A stretch of 64,000 nt of DNA. Source: Methanobacteriota archaeon. Lineage in GTDB: Archaea > Halobacteriota > Methanomicrobia > Methanomicrobiales > Methanomicrobiaceae. Below the pieces are notes generated by a model that saw only the letters and a program-made list of their open reading frames with translations, was not told the DNA's origin and searched no databases. The stretch covers positions 124,001-188,000 of the forward strand of contig JAENYT010000001.1 in assembly GCA_016841665.1 (NCBI GenBank), written 5' to 3'. Position 1 is the stretch's first letter. Each line of letters begins with the position of its first letter. Below, one piece after another: positions 8,053-16,791 of this stretch. Both the position numbers and the translations under genes were made by a program.

Positions 8053-9570
8053 TCAGGCCTTTTGGATGAAGAGATTCTTGCCCTGCTCTCCCTCATTGGA
8101 TTCAAGCAGCTGTTTGAGCCTTTCCATGTCATATTTAAGCGATGAATTCAGGGGGAATTCATCGAGAAACAAGACTTTTCTGGGTATTTTATAGGAGGGG
8201 AGTTCCTGTCCGCACCCCTGGAGTATCGTCTCGTAGAGCACCTTGCTGGAACCGTTTTCCGGCCGGATTACGGCGCCCACGGATTCGCCGAGGAGCTCAT
8301 CGGTAATGCCCATCACAATACCAAGGCTCACGCCCTCAATACTGTTGATGACACCCTCGACCTCTTTTGGGGATATCCTGAACCCTCCCGATTTAATGAT
8401 GCTGCTCCGCCTCTCGAGGTAATACACATAGCCCTCTTCGTCGACCGTGGCAATATCACCTGTATAGAGCCTTCCATCGCGTATCTTTTCCCGCGTTGCC
8501 TCCGGATCCTTGTAGTACCCCTTCATCACGTTGTCTCCGACCACGGTAATCTCCCCGATCTCGTGTGGCTTTGCCAGGGTTCCATCGGGCTTGATTACTT
8601 CCAGCCTGACACCGGGGATGCCTCTTCCAATCGACCCCGTTTTTTCCCGCAGCAGGTGGGGAGGAAGATACGATGCTCTGGCGGTTGCTTCCGTAAGCCC
8701 GTACATGGTATAGAACTGCTTGTCCGCGAAGGCCTCTGCAATCATGAGTTTGAATTTTTCCGCAAGATGGCCCCCTGCCTGCTGGAAATACCGGAGAGTC
8801 GGGAAGGATCGTTTCAGGAAATCGGTCTTGTGAATCAGGATCTGGTATGTGCTGGGCACTCCCGCAAATCCGGTGCACTCGTACTCATTCATCTCATTCA
8901 GGATAGAACCAAGGAAAATCGGATTGCCCAGCACCACGCTGGCTCCCACCCTGAGATGGGTGTTGAGAAGTGATGTGCCAAAGGTGTAGGAGAAGGGCAA
9001 TACGGCATAGATTCGGTCCGCTTCGGTCAGTTCAAGGTAACTGATGATCGAATCGGTGTTCGCACGGAGATTCTTATGGCTGAGCATGACGCCCTTCTTT
9101 TGGCCGGTGCTTCCCGAGGTGAAGAGGATAACCGCCGTGTCATCATTCCCCGAATCAGCCACGGGAGGACTCATTCCCCCGGGGAGCGATTCGAGGAACG
9201 ATTCGAGGAACGATTCGGTCATCACTTCGTCAGGTGATTGAAATCTTGGCCTGTACCTGTTCTGCACAAAAAAGGCGGAAATCGAGCATCTGTGTAGGAT
9301 ATCCTCCAGATGTGCGTCAGAGATGCGCGTTTCAATGATCACGGCGGTATTCCCGCTCCTGATTATACCAAGGTATGCGATGATAAAAAACGGGCTGTTG
9401 TCTGAATTGAGCAATATCTCATTCCCGCATCCAAACCTCTCGTTGAGATATGATGCAAGGGCGTCCACCTTTTCGTGGAGATCCTGATACGTGAGAAGAT
9501 GTCTGTTCCCGAGTACGAAATCATTTTCATTTTCTCTGGTATTTTCGAGCAGGTATTCAGCGAAATTCAT
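8053..9570 (-). CDS. Acyl/aminoacyl-AMP ligase (ANL superfamily)
   Basis: 505 residues with all core ANL motifs: TSGSTGQKKG at 151-160, YGLTEAT at 290-296, YTGD at 369-372 with DEEGYVYYLERRSSIIKSGG after it, and the C-terminal catalytic lysine in NSSLKYD (Lys479). Such enzymes activate a carboxylic acid with ATP and load it on CoA or a carrier protein; next to an ACP and a PPTase the carrier is probably that ACP. The substrate cannot be read. It overlaps the GNAT-like gene upstream by 4 bases and is followed at once by the PPTase, one operon. Residues 119-127 hold an ESFL repeat from a 12-bp tandem repeat. A decayed relative lies at 39442-40139. Confidence 0.88.
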   Translation of the reverse strand: MNFAEYLLENTRENENDFVLGNRHLLTYQDLHEKVDALASYLNERFGCGNEILLNSDNSPFFIIAYLGIIRSGNTAVIIETRISDAHLEDILHRCSISAFFVQNRYRPRFQSPDEVMTESFLESFLESLPGGMSPPVADSGNDDTAVILFTSGSTGQKKGVMLSHKNLRANTDSIISYLELTEADRIYAVLPFSYTFGTSLLNTHLRVGASVVLGNPIFLGSILNEMNEYECTGFAGVPSTYQILIHKTDFLKRSFPTLRYFQQAGGHLAEKFKLMIAEAFADKQFYTMYGLTEATARASYLPPHLLREKTGSIGRGIPGVRLEVIKPDGTLAKPHEIGEITVVGDNVMKGYYKDPEATREKIRDGRLYTGDIATVDEEGYVYYLERRSSIIKSGGFRISPKEVEGVINSIEGVSLGIVMGITDELLGESVGAVIRPENGSSKVLYETILQGCGQELPSYKIPRKVLFLDEFPLNSSLKYDMERLKQLLESNEGEQGKNLFIQKA

Positions 9571-10691
9571 AGGAGGCCTCCATCCGGATCGATAAACGAG
9601 GGGACAAATGAGGTGTTATGATCTTTTATAGTATAAATATTATTTTTATCTCCAAATTTATAGAAATACGGTTTTGAAATCCTTCTCCTTGTCCAGATAT
9701 GCTTTTTTAAGAGCAGCCCCATCGTTTCATTGACCGACCATAGTGATAATGCATCAGCACTCATATCTTTCGCCAGTTGAAACGAATAACCGAGCAGGAG
9801 CAGGAGCAGTTGTTCGTCCATATCCGGCACAAACACATCCTTCAGCTGCAGGAGATGTCCGCCGCGTTCATCTGCGCAGAGGGTGTCAAATGCCGCATAT
9901 CCCAGCAGTTCGCCCGTCTCTTCAAGGTGGCACGCAATGATATGGCGCTTTTCGGCAACGCATTTCGTAAAATAAAGCCAGTTGAGTGTTTCCGCGTCCC
10001 GGTACAGCGTCACGTGGTCGGATGTGCGGTGCAATTCCCAGAGATCGGTAAATTGATCGCCGCATTCCCGGCAGAGAGAAAATCTCAGTTCGGTATCCTT
10101 TGGTTTTGGCAGACACCAGTCCTTAAAACCCCGAATGACCGGCGATATATGTTTCAAGGGATATTTCATCCTTTTGATTATGTCGCGAAGGGGCTGCGAA
10201 GTGAGGTGTTGCCGGTCCAGAAGCGATAGGAACCCATCGTAATTGCGCACATACCAGTATTCCACGCCATCCCGGGGGAGCTGGACACAATTGTAACCAT
10301 ATTTTGGAAACACCTTCTGTGCCGCCTCGTTCGGGGTGTTGTTGATGAGCAATGTGCCATGGTCCTGATTGGTGAATGTTGTTACGAGTCTGAGGCTGCC
10401 AAATCCACGGGCAGAGGGTTTTGTGCACCATGATGTGCCGGCGATGGCCGTATCCTTTAATCCGGATACCTGGAATGAAACCGGAATGTTGCCGATGAAT
10501 CCCAGGATTTCCGCGTTCTCTTCGATGATCCAGCCAAAGGGTATATTGTCGTTATGTACCGGATTTTCTCTCCACCAGCTCGAAAATCTCTGCATCCAGG
10601 TTTCCGGGGTATGGTTGTGCCAGAGCGAAAGAAATTCCGCCACGTTCTCAAATTCGTCCTCCTCGACAGTCCGGATGTGTTGCACAGACAT
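9567..10691 (-). CDS. GNAT-like N-acyltransferase
   Basis: 374 residues. ILGFIGNIPVSFQV with ARGFGSLRLVTTF and the later EAAQKVFPKYGYNCV follow the pattern of a GNAT acetyltransferase domain in the N-terminal half. The second half (HVTLYRDAETLNWLYF, ELLGYAAFDTLCADERGGHLLQLKDVFV) looks like a second GNAT-type repeat. It would move an acyl group from CoA or ACP to an amine, for example on an amino sugar. It is first in an operon with the ligase and PPTase (4-base overlap). The acceptor is unknown, and similarity to FemAB-like proteins is an alternative reading. Confidence 0.65.
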   Translation of the reverse strand: MSVQHIRTVEEDEFENVAEFLSLWHNHTPETWMQRFSSWWRENPVHNDNIPFGWIIEENAEILGFIGNIPVSFQVSGLKDTAIAGTSWCTKPSARGFGSLRLVTTFTNQDHGTLLINNTPNEAAQKVFPKYGYNCVQLPRDGVEYWYVRNYDGFLSLLDRQHLTSQPLRDIIKRMKYPLKHISPVIRGFKDWCLPKPKDTELRFSLCRECGDQFTDLWELHRTSDHVTLYRDAETLNWLYFTKCVAEKRHIIACHLEETGELLGYAAFDTLCADERGGHLLQLKDVFVPDMDEQLLLLLLGYSFQLAKDMSADALSLWSVNETMGLLLKKHIWTRRRISKPYFYKFGDKNNIYTIKDHNTSFVPSFIDPDGGLL

Positions 10692-11099
10692 GGTTTCAAA
10701 ATCCTAGGAATCGGCAGATGCATGCTGCATCGAAGCCTGGCGTGTCCCTAAATCAATCTTCGCGTGGAGCAGCGGGCGCTGTCCGTGGTGTGCGCAGCCC
10801 GGGATCATCTGTCGCATTGATCTGCACAGACCGTCCTGAGCCGCCAGCATACCTGTGTTCCGAGAGTGTGCCATCATGTACGCACCCATGCCGGACCGGC
10901 ATGCAACGAGCAGGAGATCAACCAGCCTGCAAGTCGCACCCGGATAATTGTATGGCCGAATATATTAGAATATGTATATTATACTATTGCATCACGGTGT
11001 GGTCGGGCCGATGCTTCATACCCTGTGGGCTATACGGACACCCCCCTCGGGGGAAGTGCACGGGAGCGTTTGTGCGGCTTTTCTTCGCACGGTGAGACA
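10692..11099. other. Intergenic region before the acyltransferase-ligase-PPTase operon
   Basis: This is mostly GC-rich sequence without a convincing gene; open frames on both strands lack family features and ribosome sites. An isolated A/T block at about 10958-10990 may be a promoter for the reverse-strand operon, which would then have a leader of some 270 bases. No RNA family was recognised. Confidence 0.35.
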
Positions 11100-12605
11100 T
11101 CAGGGCTTTTTCACCATATTGGAGTACATGGCCCTTATGCCCTGCCCGACACCCCGGTTTGCGGCCAGTTCATCCACGATGCCTCTGACATACTGTTTAT
11201 CGTTCGTATCGAGGAAATATACCCAGATCAGGATCGCATTGCCCAGTACGATGATCACTCCCGCGATGATGCTGAAGGGATTGACCAGTATGAACAGCGC
11301 CGTGCTCAGGGAAGCGATGCCGCCGAGCCTGGCAAACCACAATAGATCGAGATGTACGTCGGCGATTCTCTGGGCAAAGTACATTACCAGTGCGGTGAGC
11401 AATACCAGGGTGATACTTGTTGCAAGGGCCGCACCGATGATGCCGAAGAGAGGAATCAGCATGATATTCAGGATGATGTTGAATATGGCAATACTCGAGA
11501 AAATTTTCAGATTCAGTGTGGGCAATCCTATTGCGTAGAGTATTGACCCCACTGGACGCTGGATGATTGCGTTGATGGAACCGCCTACCAGGAGAATGAG
11601 CAACGGTATCACGGAGGCCTCAAACCCCTCTCCCATGGTGAGGCTGATGATCTCCTGTGAATAGAATATCACAAAGAGCACCATCGGCGTCAGTATGCAT
11701 GCGGTATACTGGATGCTCTTGTTTACCACTTCATTGAAGAGCACCTGGTTATTGCGCGCCCAGTACTCGGAGAGTGACGGATAGGTGATACGCTGTACGC
11801 TCTGGGGCAGAACCCAGAGCAGCCTCGAGAGAGATGCGGCTACTGCGTAGTACCCCACATCGGAGGCCAGAAGAAAATACCCGACAAAGACGACATCAGC
11901 CTGGTAATTAATGGTATTCACCGCATTTGCGACCATGATCTGGGATCCGAAGCTGGTGATCTCCTTTATACGTGCAAAAAAATCAGCAATGCCGGTTTTG
12001 ATAAACTCCCTGGCATGGTAGACCAGCAGCAGCGAGGTGACGATATAGGAGAGTACTATTGCATATACGGCCCCGATTACCCCGAAATCGAGATAAAGGA
12101 ACAGGATTGTTGAAAGAACCATGAGGGTTGCCTGCGTGATCTGCCCGAACGCATAACTCCTCATCATGCGGAGCCCGTTCAGCAAGCCGAGCGTGGCGTC
12201 ATAGATCATCCAGAACGGGAACACGAAGGCGATTACTTTGATGAGGCCTTCCAGCTCGGGCATTCCGAATGTTTCTGCAAATACGCCCGAGAGTGCATAG
12301 AATACAGGTACGATTGCCACCCCGATAAGGAGAAGGCTGATCAGGCATGTGGAATATGTGGATTTGATGGAATCTGAATCCTCTTTGTTTTCTGCGATGA
12401 ACTTGATCATCGCAGCCGGGATTCCTATGCCGACAAAAAGCACGGAAATGTTATAGAGTGAGAGGACCATGCGATACAGCCCGAGGTCGTCCGCACCAAG
12501 CAGTCTCCCGAGAAAAATCGTGATCGGGATGGCGGAAAACCTGAGAATGAGTGCTGCGATAAATGTGTAGCTGACGTCGAACGCGAATTTATTAGCGAGC
12601 CTCAT
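11100..12605 (-). CDS. Polysaccharide flippase (Wzx/MATE-like, MOP superfamily)
   Basis: About 501 residues with 12 or more membrane segments, beginning MRLANKFAFDVSYTFIAALILRFSAIPITIFLGRLLGADDLGLYRMVLSL, the typical Wzx/RfbX start. Such proteins flip lipid-linked glycans across the membrane. ATG 12605 is chosen because GGGAGGAGG lies directly upstream; the longer frame to 12635 has no such site. The GT4 gene ends 17 bases upstream, so the two form one operon that starts near 13836. Context says it exports the glycan built by the surrounding transferases. Confidence 0.88.
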   Translation of the reverse strand: MRLANKFAFDVSYTFIAALILRFSAIPITIFLGRLLGADDLGLYRMVLSLYNISVLFVGIGIPAAMIKFIAENKEDSDSIKSTYSTCLISLLLIGVAIVPVFYALSGVFAETFGMPELEGLIKVIAFVFPFWMIYDATLGLLNGLRMMRSYAFGQITQATLMVLSTILFLYLDFGVIGAVYAIVLSYIVTSLLLVYHAREFIKTGIADFFARIKEITSFGSQIMVANAVNTINYQADVVFVGYFLLASDVGYYAVAASLSRLLWVLPQSVQRITYPSLSEYWARNNQVLFNEVVNKSIQYTACILTPMVLFVIFYSQEIISLTMGEGFEASVIPLLILLVGGSINAIIQRPVGSILYAIGLPTLNLKIFSSIAIFNIILNIMLIPLFGIIGAALATSITLVLLTALVMYFAQRIADVHLDLLWFARLGGIASLSTALFILVNPFSIIAGVIIVLGNAILIWVYFLDTNDKQYVRGIVDELAANRGVGQGIRAMYSNMVKKP

Positions 12606-12621
12606 ATCCTCCTCCCGTGCA

Positions 12622-13836
12622 CTACCTGCTCCCATTCATGCGCCCGGACGATCCAGAGCGATATAATCCGACGCACTTTCTGTACACTGCCAGCTCCTGC
12701 CTGATGCGGTCGTCCCAGTTTCTTTCCTCGAGAATGGTACGCCGTGCATTCTTTCCGAGATCTTGTCGTAATGCCGGATTTCTGTACAGCAGAGAGAGTG
12801 CTTCGGCAAAAGACCCGATATCGGCTGGTTCCACGAGAATGCCGTTCTGGAGATGCCTGACGACACTTCCCGTGCCGCCGCTGTCAAAGACGACAGGAGG
12901 TATCTCACATGCCATTGCCTCCTGAATGGACCGGTTCATATTGCTGTAAAGGCTTGATCCGACAATCACGTCAGAAATGGAAAGATACTCCAGCAGGATT
13001 TCCGGGGGCTGGTTTCCCACGAAGCGCACGGCATCCTCGATTGCGTGCTCTCGTGCCAGCGCTTCAAGGGCCTCGCGATCTTTTCCCTCGCCTGCAAGAA
13101 TCAGGTGCGCATCGGACGCGCCGGTGGTTGCAAGAAATGATGCGAATGCCTCGATAGTGCAGTCGATATTCTTCACCGGAAGAAAGGAGCTTGTCGAGAG
13201 CACCACGAAATCGGAGCCGGGGATGCCAAGTCCCTCGAGCAGGGAGCATGATTTTTTGCCGGGAGCATATATTTCCGTGTCTATCGCGTGGCGCACAACC
13301 GTAATCCTGTCCCCCCACAATCGTTGGTATTTTTCAGGTGCGACCGATCCGTCATCGAGAATGAACGCAAATGCGGGTTTGAACAGCGTTGCCAGAATCG
13401 TCTCGTAGATTCCTGATATACGGGAGTTCGCCTGGTTGGTGCCGTGCATCATCCCTATCACAGGAATACTAAATATTTTTCCAACGAACCAGCTAAAACC
13501 GATATTGCTAATGTTGTGAGCGTGGATGATATCGATGTCGTCCAGGTTTTTTACCACTCCGGTGACCCGCATCATGTAAATGAGGTTATTGAGGGGAAAC
13601 ACCGGGATGCCGAATTTTTTTTGAAACTGCCCTGCCTTCACCCTGATAATGGGGATATGGTAATGTTCGTCAAATTCTCTGCACATCTCGCCGTGATCGT
13701 GGGCGATAATGACTTGCCTGCGTAGGTGCGGATGGATCTTTTCTGCCAGTTCCCTGGTATGAATATTACTGCCGCCCTTGAAAGGGTAGTAATCTACGGC
13801 TATTCTCACGACGGAAATGTCACACTCTGGATCCAT
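12622..13836 (-). CDS. Family 4 (GT-B) glycosyltransferase
   Basis: 404 residues. The N-terminal domain starts VVRIAVDYYPFKGGSNIHTRELAEKI (glycine-rich acceptor-side loop) and has DIIHAHNISNIG. The C-terminal donor domain has VLSTSSFLPVKNIDCTIEAF, LILAGEGKD and SIQEAMACEIPPVVFDSGGTGSVV, the E-x7-E type motif of GT4. It would transfer a hexose or similar from a nucleotide-sugar to a growing glycan. It is first in the operon with the flippase. An A/T-rich promoter region lies just upstream (about 13890-13922). Confidence 0.88.
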   Translation of the reverse strand: MDPECDISVVRIAVDYYPFKGGSNIHTRELAEKIHPHLRRQVIIAHDHGEMCREFDEHYHIPIIRVKAGQFQKKFGIPVFPLNNLIYMMRVTGVVKNLDDIDIIHAHNISNIGFSWFVGKIFSIPVIGMMHGTNQANSRISGIYETILATLFKPAFAFILDDGSVAPEKYQRLWGDRITVVRHAIDTEIYAPGKKSCSLLEGLGIPGSDFVVLSTSSFLPVKNIDCTIEAFASFLATTGASDAHLILAGEGKDREALEALAREHAIEDAVRFVGNQPPEILLEYLSISDVIVGSSLYSNMNRSIQEAMACEIPPVVFDSGGTGSVVRHLQNGILVEPADIGSFAEALSLLYRNPALRQDLGKNARRTILEERNWDDRIRQELAVYRKCVGLYRSGSSGRMNGSR

Positions 13837-14348
13837 GGTGCATCACAACAGAAGGTCAGTGCTCAGTTGGTGTGTGCCTGCCTGATAAACGATATTAGGT
13901 ATATTATATAATTATATTTATTTACCCCTGTTGTCCTTCCGCCGGATATATGCACTCGTCGATATGATTGGGAATGTATGGTAAATCCGTATCATCCCTC
14001 ATTCTATGCCGCTGCCGCGAATGGGGGTTCAATGCTATCCACCGTGATTAATCGTTATGCCGTACTGCTACGCGGTTCTCAGGGAATCGATTCTGGCATA
14101 TAAAAAATCCTGTAATCGCTGTATATTCCAGTTTGGAGTTCTTTTTGGTAATTGTTTGCCGTAACTGACAAGATGTTGAGCTTTTGATCGCTTTTCTTTC
14201 GTAATCCGAGATATTTGTGCTTTTGAGGCAGATAAATCCCGAACATGCAGGTATCTGGGGTAAGTATTTTATTTGGTTATATAAAATTATAAATAATATA
14301 AAATATCACAGATTATCTGCCTGAAATACCTGAGGAGTCGATTTACCT
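13837..14348. promoter_or_regulatory. Divergent promoter region between GT4 and the first beta-helix gene
   Basis: A/T-rich blocks lie at about 13890-13922, facing the reverse-strand GT4 gene, and at about 14270-14310, facing the beta-helix gene, where AATAATATAAAATA ends some 28 bases before the GAGGAG ribosome site at 14332. Between them I see no gene. The palindrome shared by the next three beta-helix genes is not present here. Confidence 0.45.
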
Positions 14349-16316
14349 GTGAATAGAAAGGATCCCCTGGTGACATTCATTCTGCTGTCTGTGGTTATCG
14401 TCGCGTTATCAATGATAATTCTCGGGTTACTGTGGTCTGCTGGTTCTCCATCCCTGTCTGCGGCGGAACAGGATGATGGCACCTCTCCCGGATCTGATTC
14501 TGTGTTCGATCCTTTTGGGTTCATTTCGACATTGAAGGAACATCCTCTCATTAAAAAACTCATCGAGTTGTTCGCCCCGCCTGAGGAAGAGCCGGGCGTG
14601 GTAACCCCGGGACCCACCGTCCGGCCGACATCGCCCGCAACGCCGCCGCCGACAACGCCCGCCCCTCCTGCGAGTATCATCGTCTCGATTGAGGGAGGCA
14701 CGGTTTCTGCACGGAATGCAGTAGGCGATCTGATTCAATCGGGCAAGGCGGGAATTGATGATGCATCGGTGATCCAGACTGCGATCGATACCGCACCGGA
14801 TGGCGGCGTGGTGGAAATCCAGGAAGGCACGTATGCGATCAAATCTAAAATCTCGTCCAGGAATTCGGTGAGCATACGGGGAGCCGGGATGCCCACCCTG
14901 GAGAGCAGCGTGAAGGCCAGCGCGCTCTCCTTTTGTGGGCCCAATCCCAAGACCTATAAATTCGGTGGAGACCTGAACGCAGGCGATACTCGCATTACCG
15001 TTGCGGGTGCATCGGGAATCTCCCCGGGAGACCTGGTCCTCATCTATGATGACACGATCTGGAACCCGAATGATCCCGGGGGATACCAGAAAATGAGGGC
15101 GGGCGAGTTGCATCGCGTGTTAAACGTGAACGGGAATACCGTAATCCTGGAAGATCCTCTCGTCAACAGTTATTCCAGCTCGAAGAATGGCGGTGTGCAG
15201 CACATCATCCCGATCACCGTGACGATAGAGGGTATAAAGCTCACCGCACCTGACAGTACCGCTGATTATTCGGGCATAAGCATCGGTTATGCGGCAGATT
15301 CCACGATCAAAGATTGTATTATCGAAAATACGGGCATGAGGGCGATATACCTACGGGATTGCTACGGAACCACTGTGGAACACAACCAGATCCGGGGCTG
15401 TGAACGGGCAGGATATGGTTATGGAGTCTGTATCCACTCTTCATCGGCATATACCTGGATCATCGATAACGAGATCGATCTCTGCCGCCACACCATCACG
15501 CATGGCGCTTTGCCTATCGCGCCGGGAGTTCCCCGGGAAACGCATATCGAGGATAATTTCCTCCGGGCCTCGATAAGCCATACGGTTGATGCCCACCCCT
15601 GTACAGAATCGATGTACATTGAACGCAACGAGCTCCTCAACACCAATCCGCAGCACAGTCTCGTGAATAGTGGTGCAAAACTGACGGTTATTCGGGAAAA
15701 TACATTTTCGGGTGCAAACGGGATTGTGAAACGCGGTGCGGTGGAGGGGTGCACATTTATCATTTCTGGTAATACGTTCGACGACGTCGCCAGTTGCGTG
15801 AATCTGGGGCGTGCCGGGAGTATCGCATACCTCGAATTCACTGATAATTCCTGCAATAACGTGGAGTATCATATGTGCAAGGCCCTCAATGCCGAGAAAA
15901 TTGTGATTACGGGGAATACCTGCGAAGGAGCGAGCAAGGACGGAGCAATTTATGTAGAAAAGGCGAAACAGGGGACGATCGAAAATAATGCCATCAACAA
16001 CTGCTTTACCTACTGCATTAAGGTGGTGGACAGTTCCGGTATCAAGATTCTCGACAATGTGTGCACAAATGCAAACCGGTGCGGGGATGGCAGCGAGGAG
16101 AACGTTCCCATCTGCCTGAATAACAGCCTGAATATTCTCGTCGAAAATAACCACTGCTACGATGACAAATCGGTTGAGTCGGCGTACTGGATCGCCGAAG
16201 TGGGTGCATCGAACAACAATATCATCAGGAACAATAAGTTCAGGGGCGAGGCCGTGCAGGGAACTATCCACACGGTCGGGCAGAAAACCATCGTGGAAAA
16301 CAACCAGATGTCGTGA
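14349..16316 (+). CDS. Membrane-anchored parallel beta-helix (NosD-like) surface protein
   Basis: 655 residues. An N-terminal hydrophobic anchor or signal (VTFILLSVVIVALSMIILGLLW, about 8-29) is followed by a Pro/Thr-rich linker (about 82-107, PTVRPTSPATPPPTTPAPP) and a pectate-lyase-like beta-helix with many short turns (IEDNFLRAS, IRENTFSG, IENNAINN). The start is GTG 14349 with GAGGAG upstream. It shares the core DTIWNPNDPGGYQKM and SSSAYTWIIDNEIDLCRHTITHG with the three genes downstream, but the sequence is clearly more distant. It is probably displayed outside the cell, either binding or modifying glycans. No catalytic residues are recognisable. Confidence 0.8.
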   Translation: MNRKDPLVTFILLSVVIVALSMIILGLLWSAGSPSLSAAEQDDGTSPGSDSVFDPFGFISTLKEHPLIKKLIELFAPPEEEPGVVTPGPTVRPTSPATPPPTTPAPPASIIVSIEGGTVSARNAVGDLIQSGKAGIDDASVIQTAIDTAPDGGVVEIQEGTYAIKSKISSRNSVSIRGAGMPTLESSVKASALSFCGPNPKTYKFGGDLNAGDTRITVAGASGISPGDLVLIYDDTIWNPNDPGGYQKMRAGELHRVLNVNGNTVILEDPLVNSYSSSKNGGVQHIIPITVTIEGIKLTAPDSTADYSGISIGYAADSTIKDCIIENTGMRAIYLRDCYGTTVEHNQIRGCERAGYGYGVCIHSSSAYTWIIDNEIDLCRHTITHGALPIAPGVPRETHIEDNFLRASISHTVDAHPCTESMYIERNELLNTNPQHSLVNSGAKLTVIRENTFSGANGIVKRGAVEGCTFIISGNTFDDVASCVNLGRAGSIAYLEFTDNSCNNVEYHMCKALNAEKIVITGNTCEGASKDGAIYVEKAKQGTIENNAINNCFTYCIKVVDSSGIKILDNVCTNANRCGDGSEENVPICLNNSLNILVENNHCYDDKSVESAYWIAEVGASNNNIIRNNKFRGEAVQGTIHTVGQKTIVENNQMS

Positions 16317-16713
16317 GGATACGATCCTTTTTTCCGGTGTCTTTCGCAGGAGGCAGCGGTCATTTTCTTCGGTTGCGCTGCATGATTCGCGTACATTAGG
16401 CAAACGGGCCCGTGTGAGAGGCACAGGGCGGTACAGATGCATTGCGGTAGAATAATATACATTTTTGAATATTGAGTATTGTGGCGCTGTTACCGAATTG
16501 GCGCCAAAATATGCTATATAATGGTATGTAACCTTTTCAGGTTTCCTCTTATAAAGATTATCCTTTCATGCGCAACAGCCGTGCGCGAACTTCTCTCCCC
16601 GGATTTTCATTAAAGATGAAAAATAATTCCTTTTTTTGAAAATGGCTTCGTTATGCGCGAATTTTGGCGGGACAATGCCCCGAGTTGGGCAACCTTTTTG
16701 AGTTATCACTGTT
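16317..16713. other. Gap between beta-helix genes
   Basis: No gene is visible. A T6 run at 16328-16333 just after the stop and a T7 run at 16631-16637 are candidate archaeal oligo-T terminators for the upstream gene. The far end leads into the shared operator and TATA box of the next gene. Confidence 0.4.
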
Positions 16714-16733
16714 GTTTATCCATATTGATAATC
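16714..16733 (+). promoter_or_regulatory. Shared palindromic element, copy 1
   Basis: GTTTATCC-ATAT-TGATAATC, an imperfect palindrome ending exactly 13 bases before the TATA box TTTATATG (16747-16754). The same element at the same distance precedes the next two beta-helix genes (20535 and 22437). Consensus over three copies: GWTWAYCC-N4-KGRTWATC. Position upstream of TATA suggests an activator or a repressor blocking TBP/TFB. Confidence 0.55.
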
Positions 16734-16791
16734 AAATTTAACAAACTTTATATGCGTGAATCTTGAAACGTTCAGGTAAGCCCTTGAGGTG

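Noticed and set aside
15441-16442. Reverse frame of 333 codons over the first beta-helix gene
   Set aside because: Shadow of the forward beta-helix gene, with no motif and no ribosome site.
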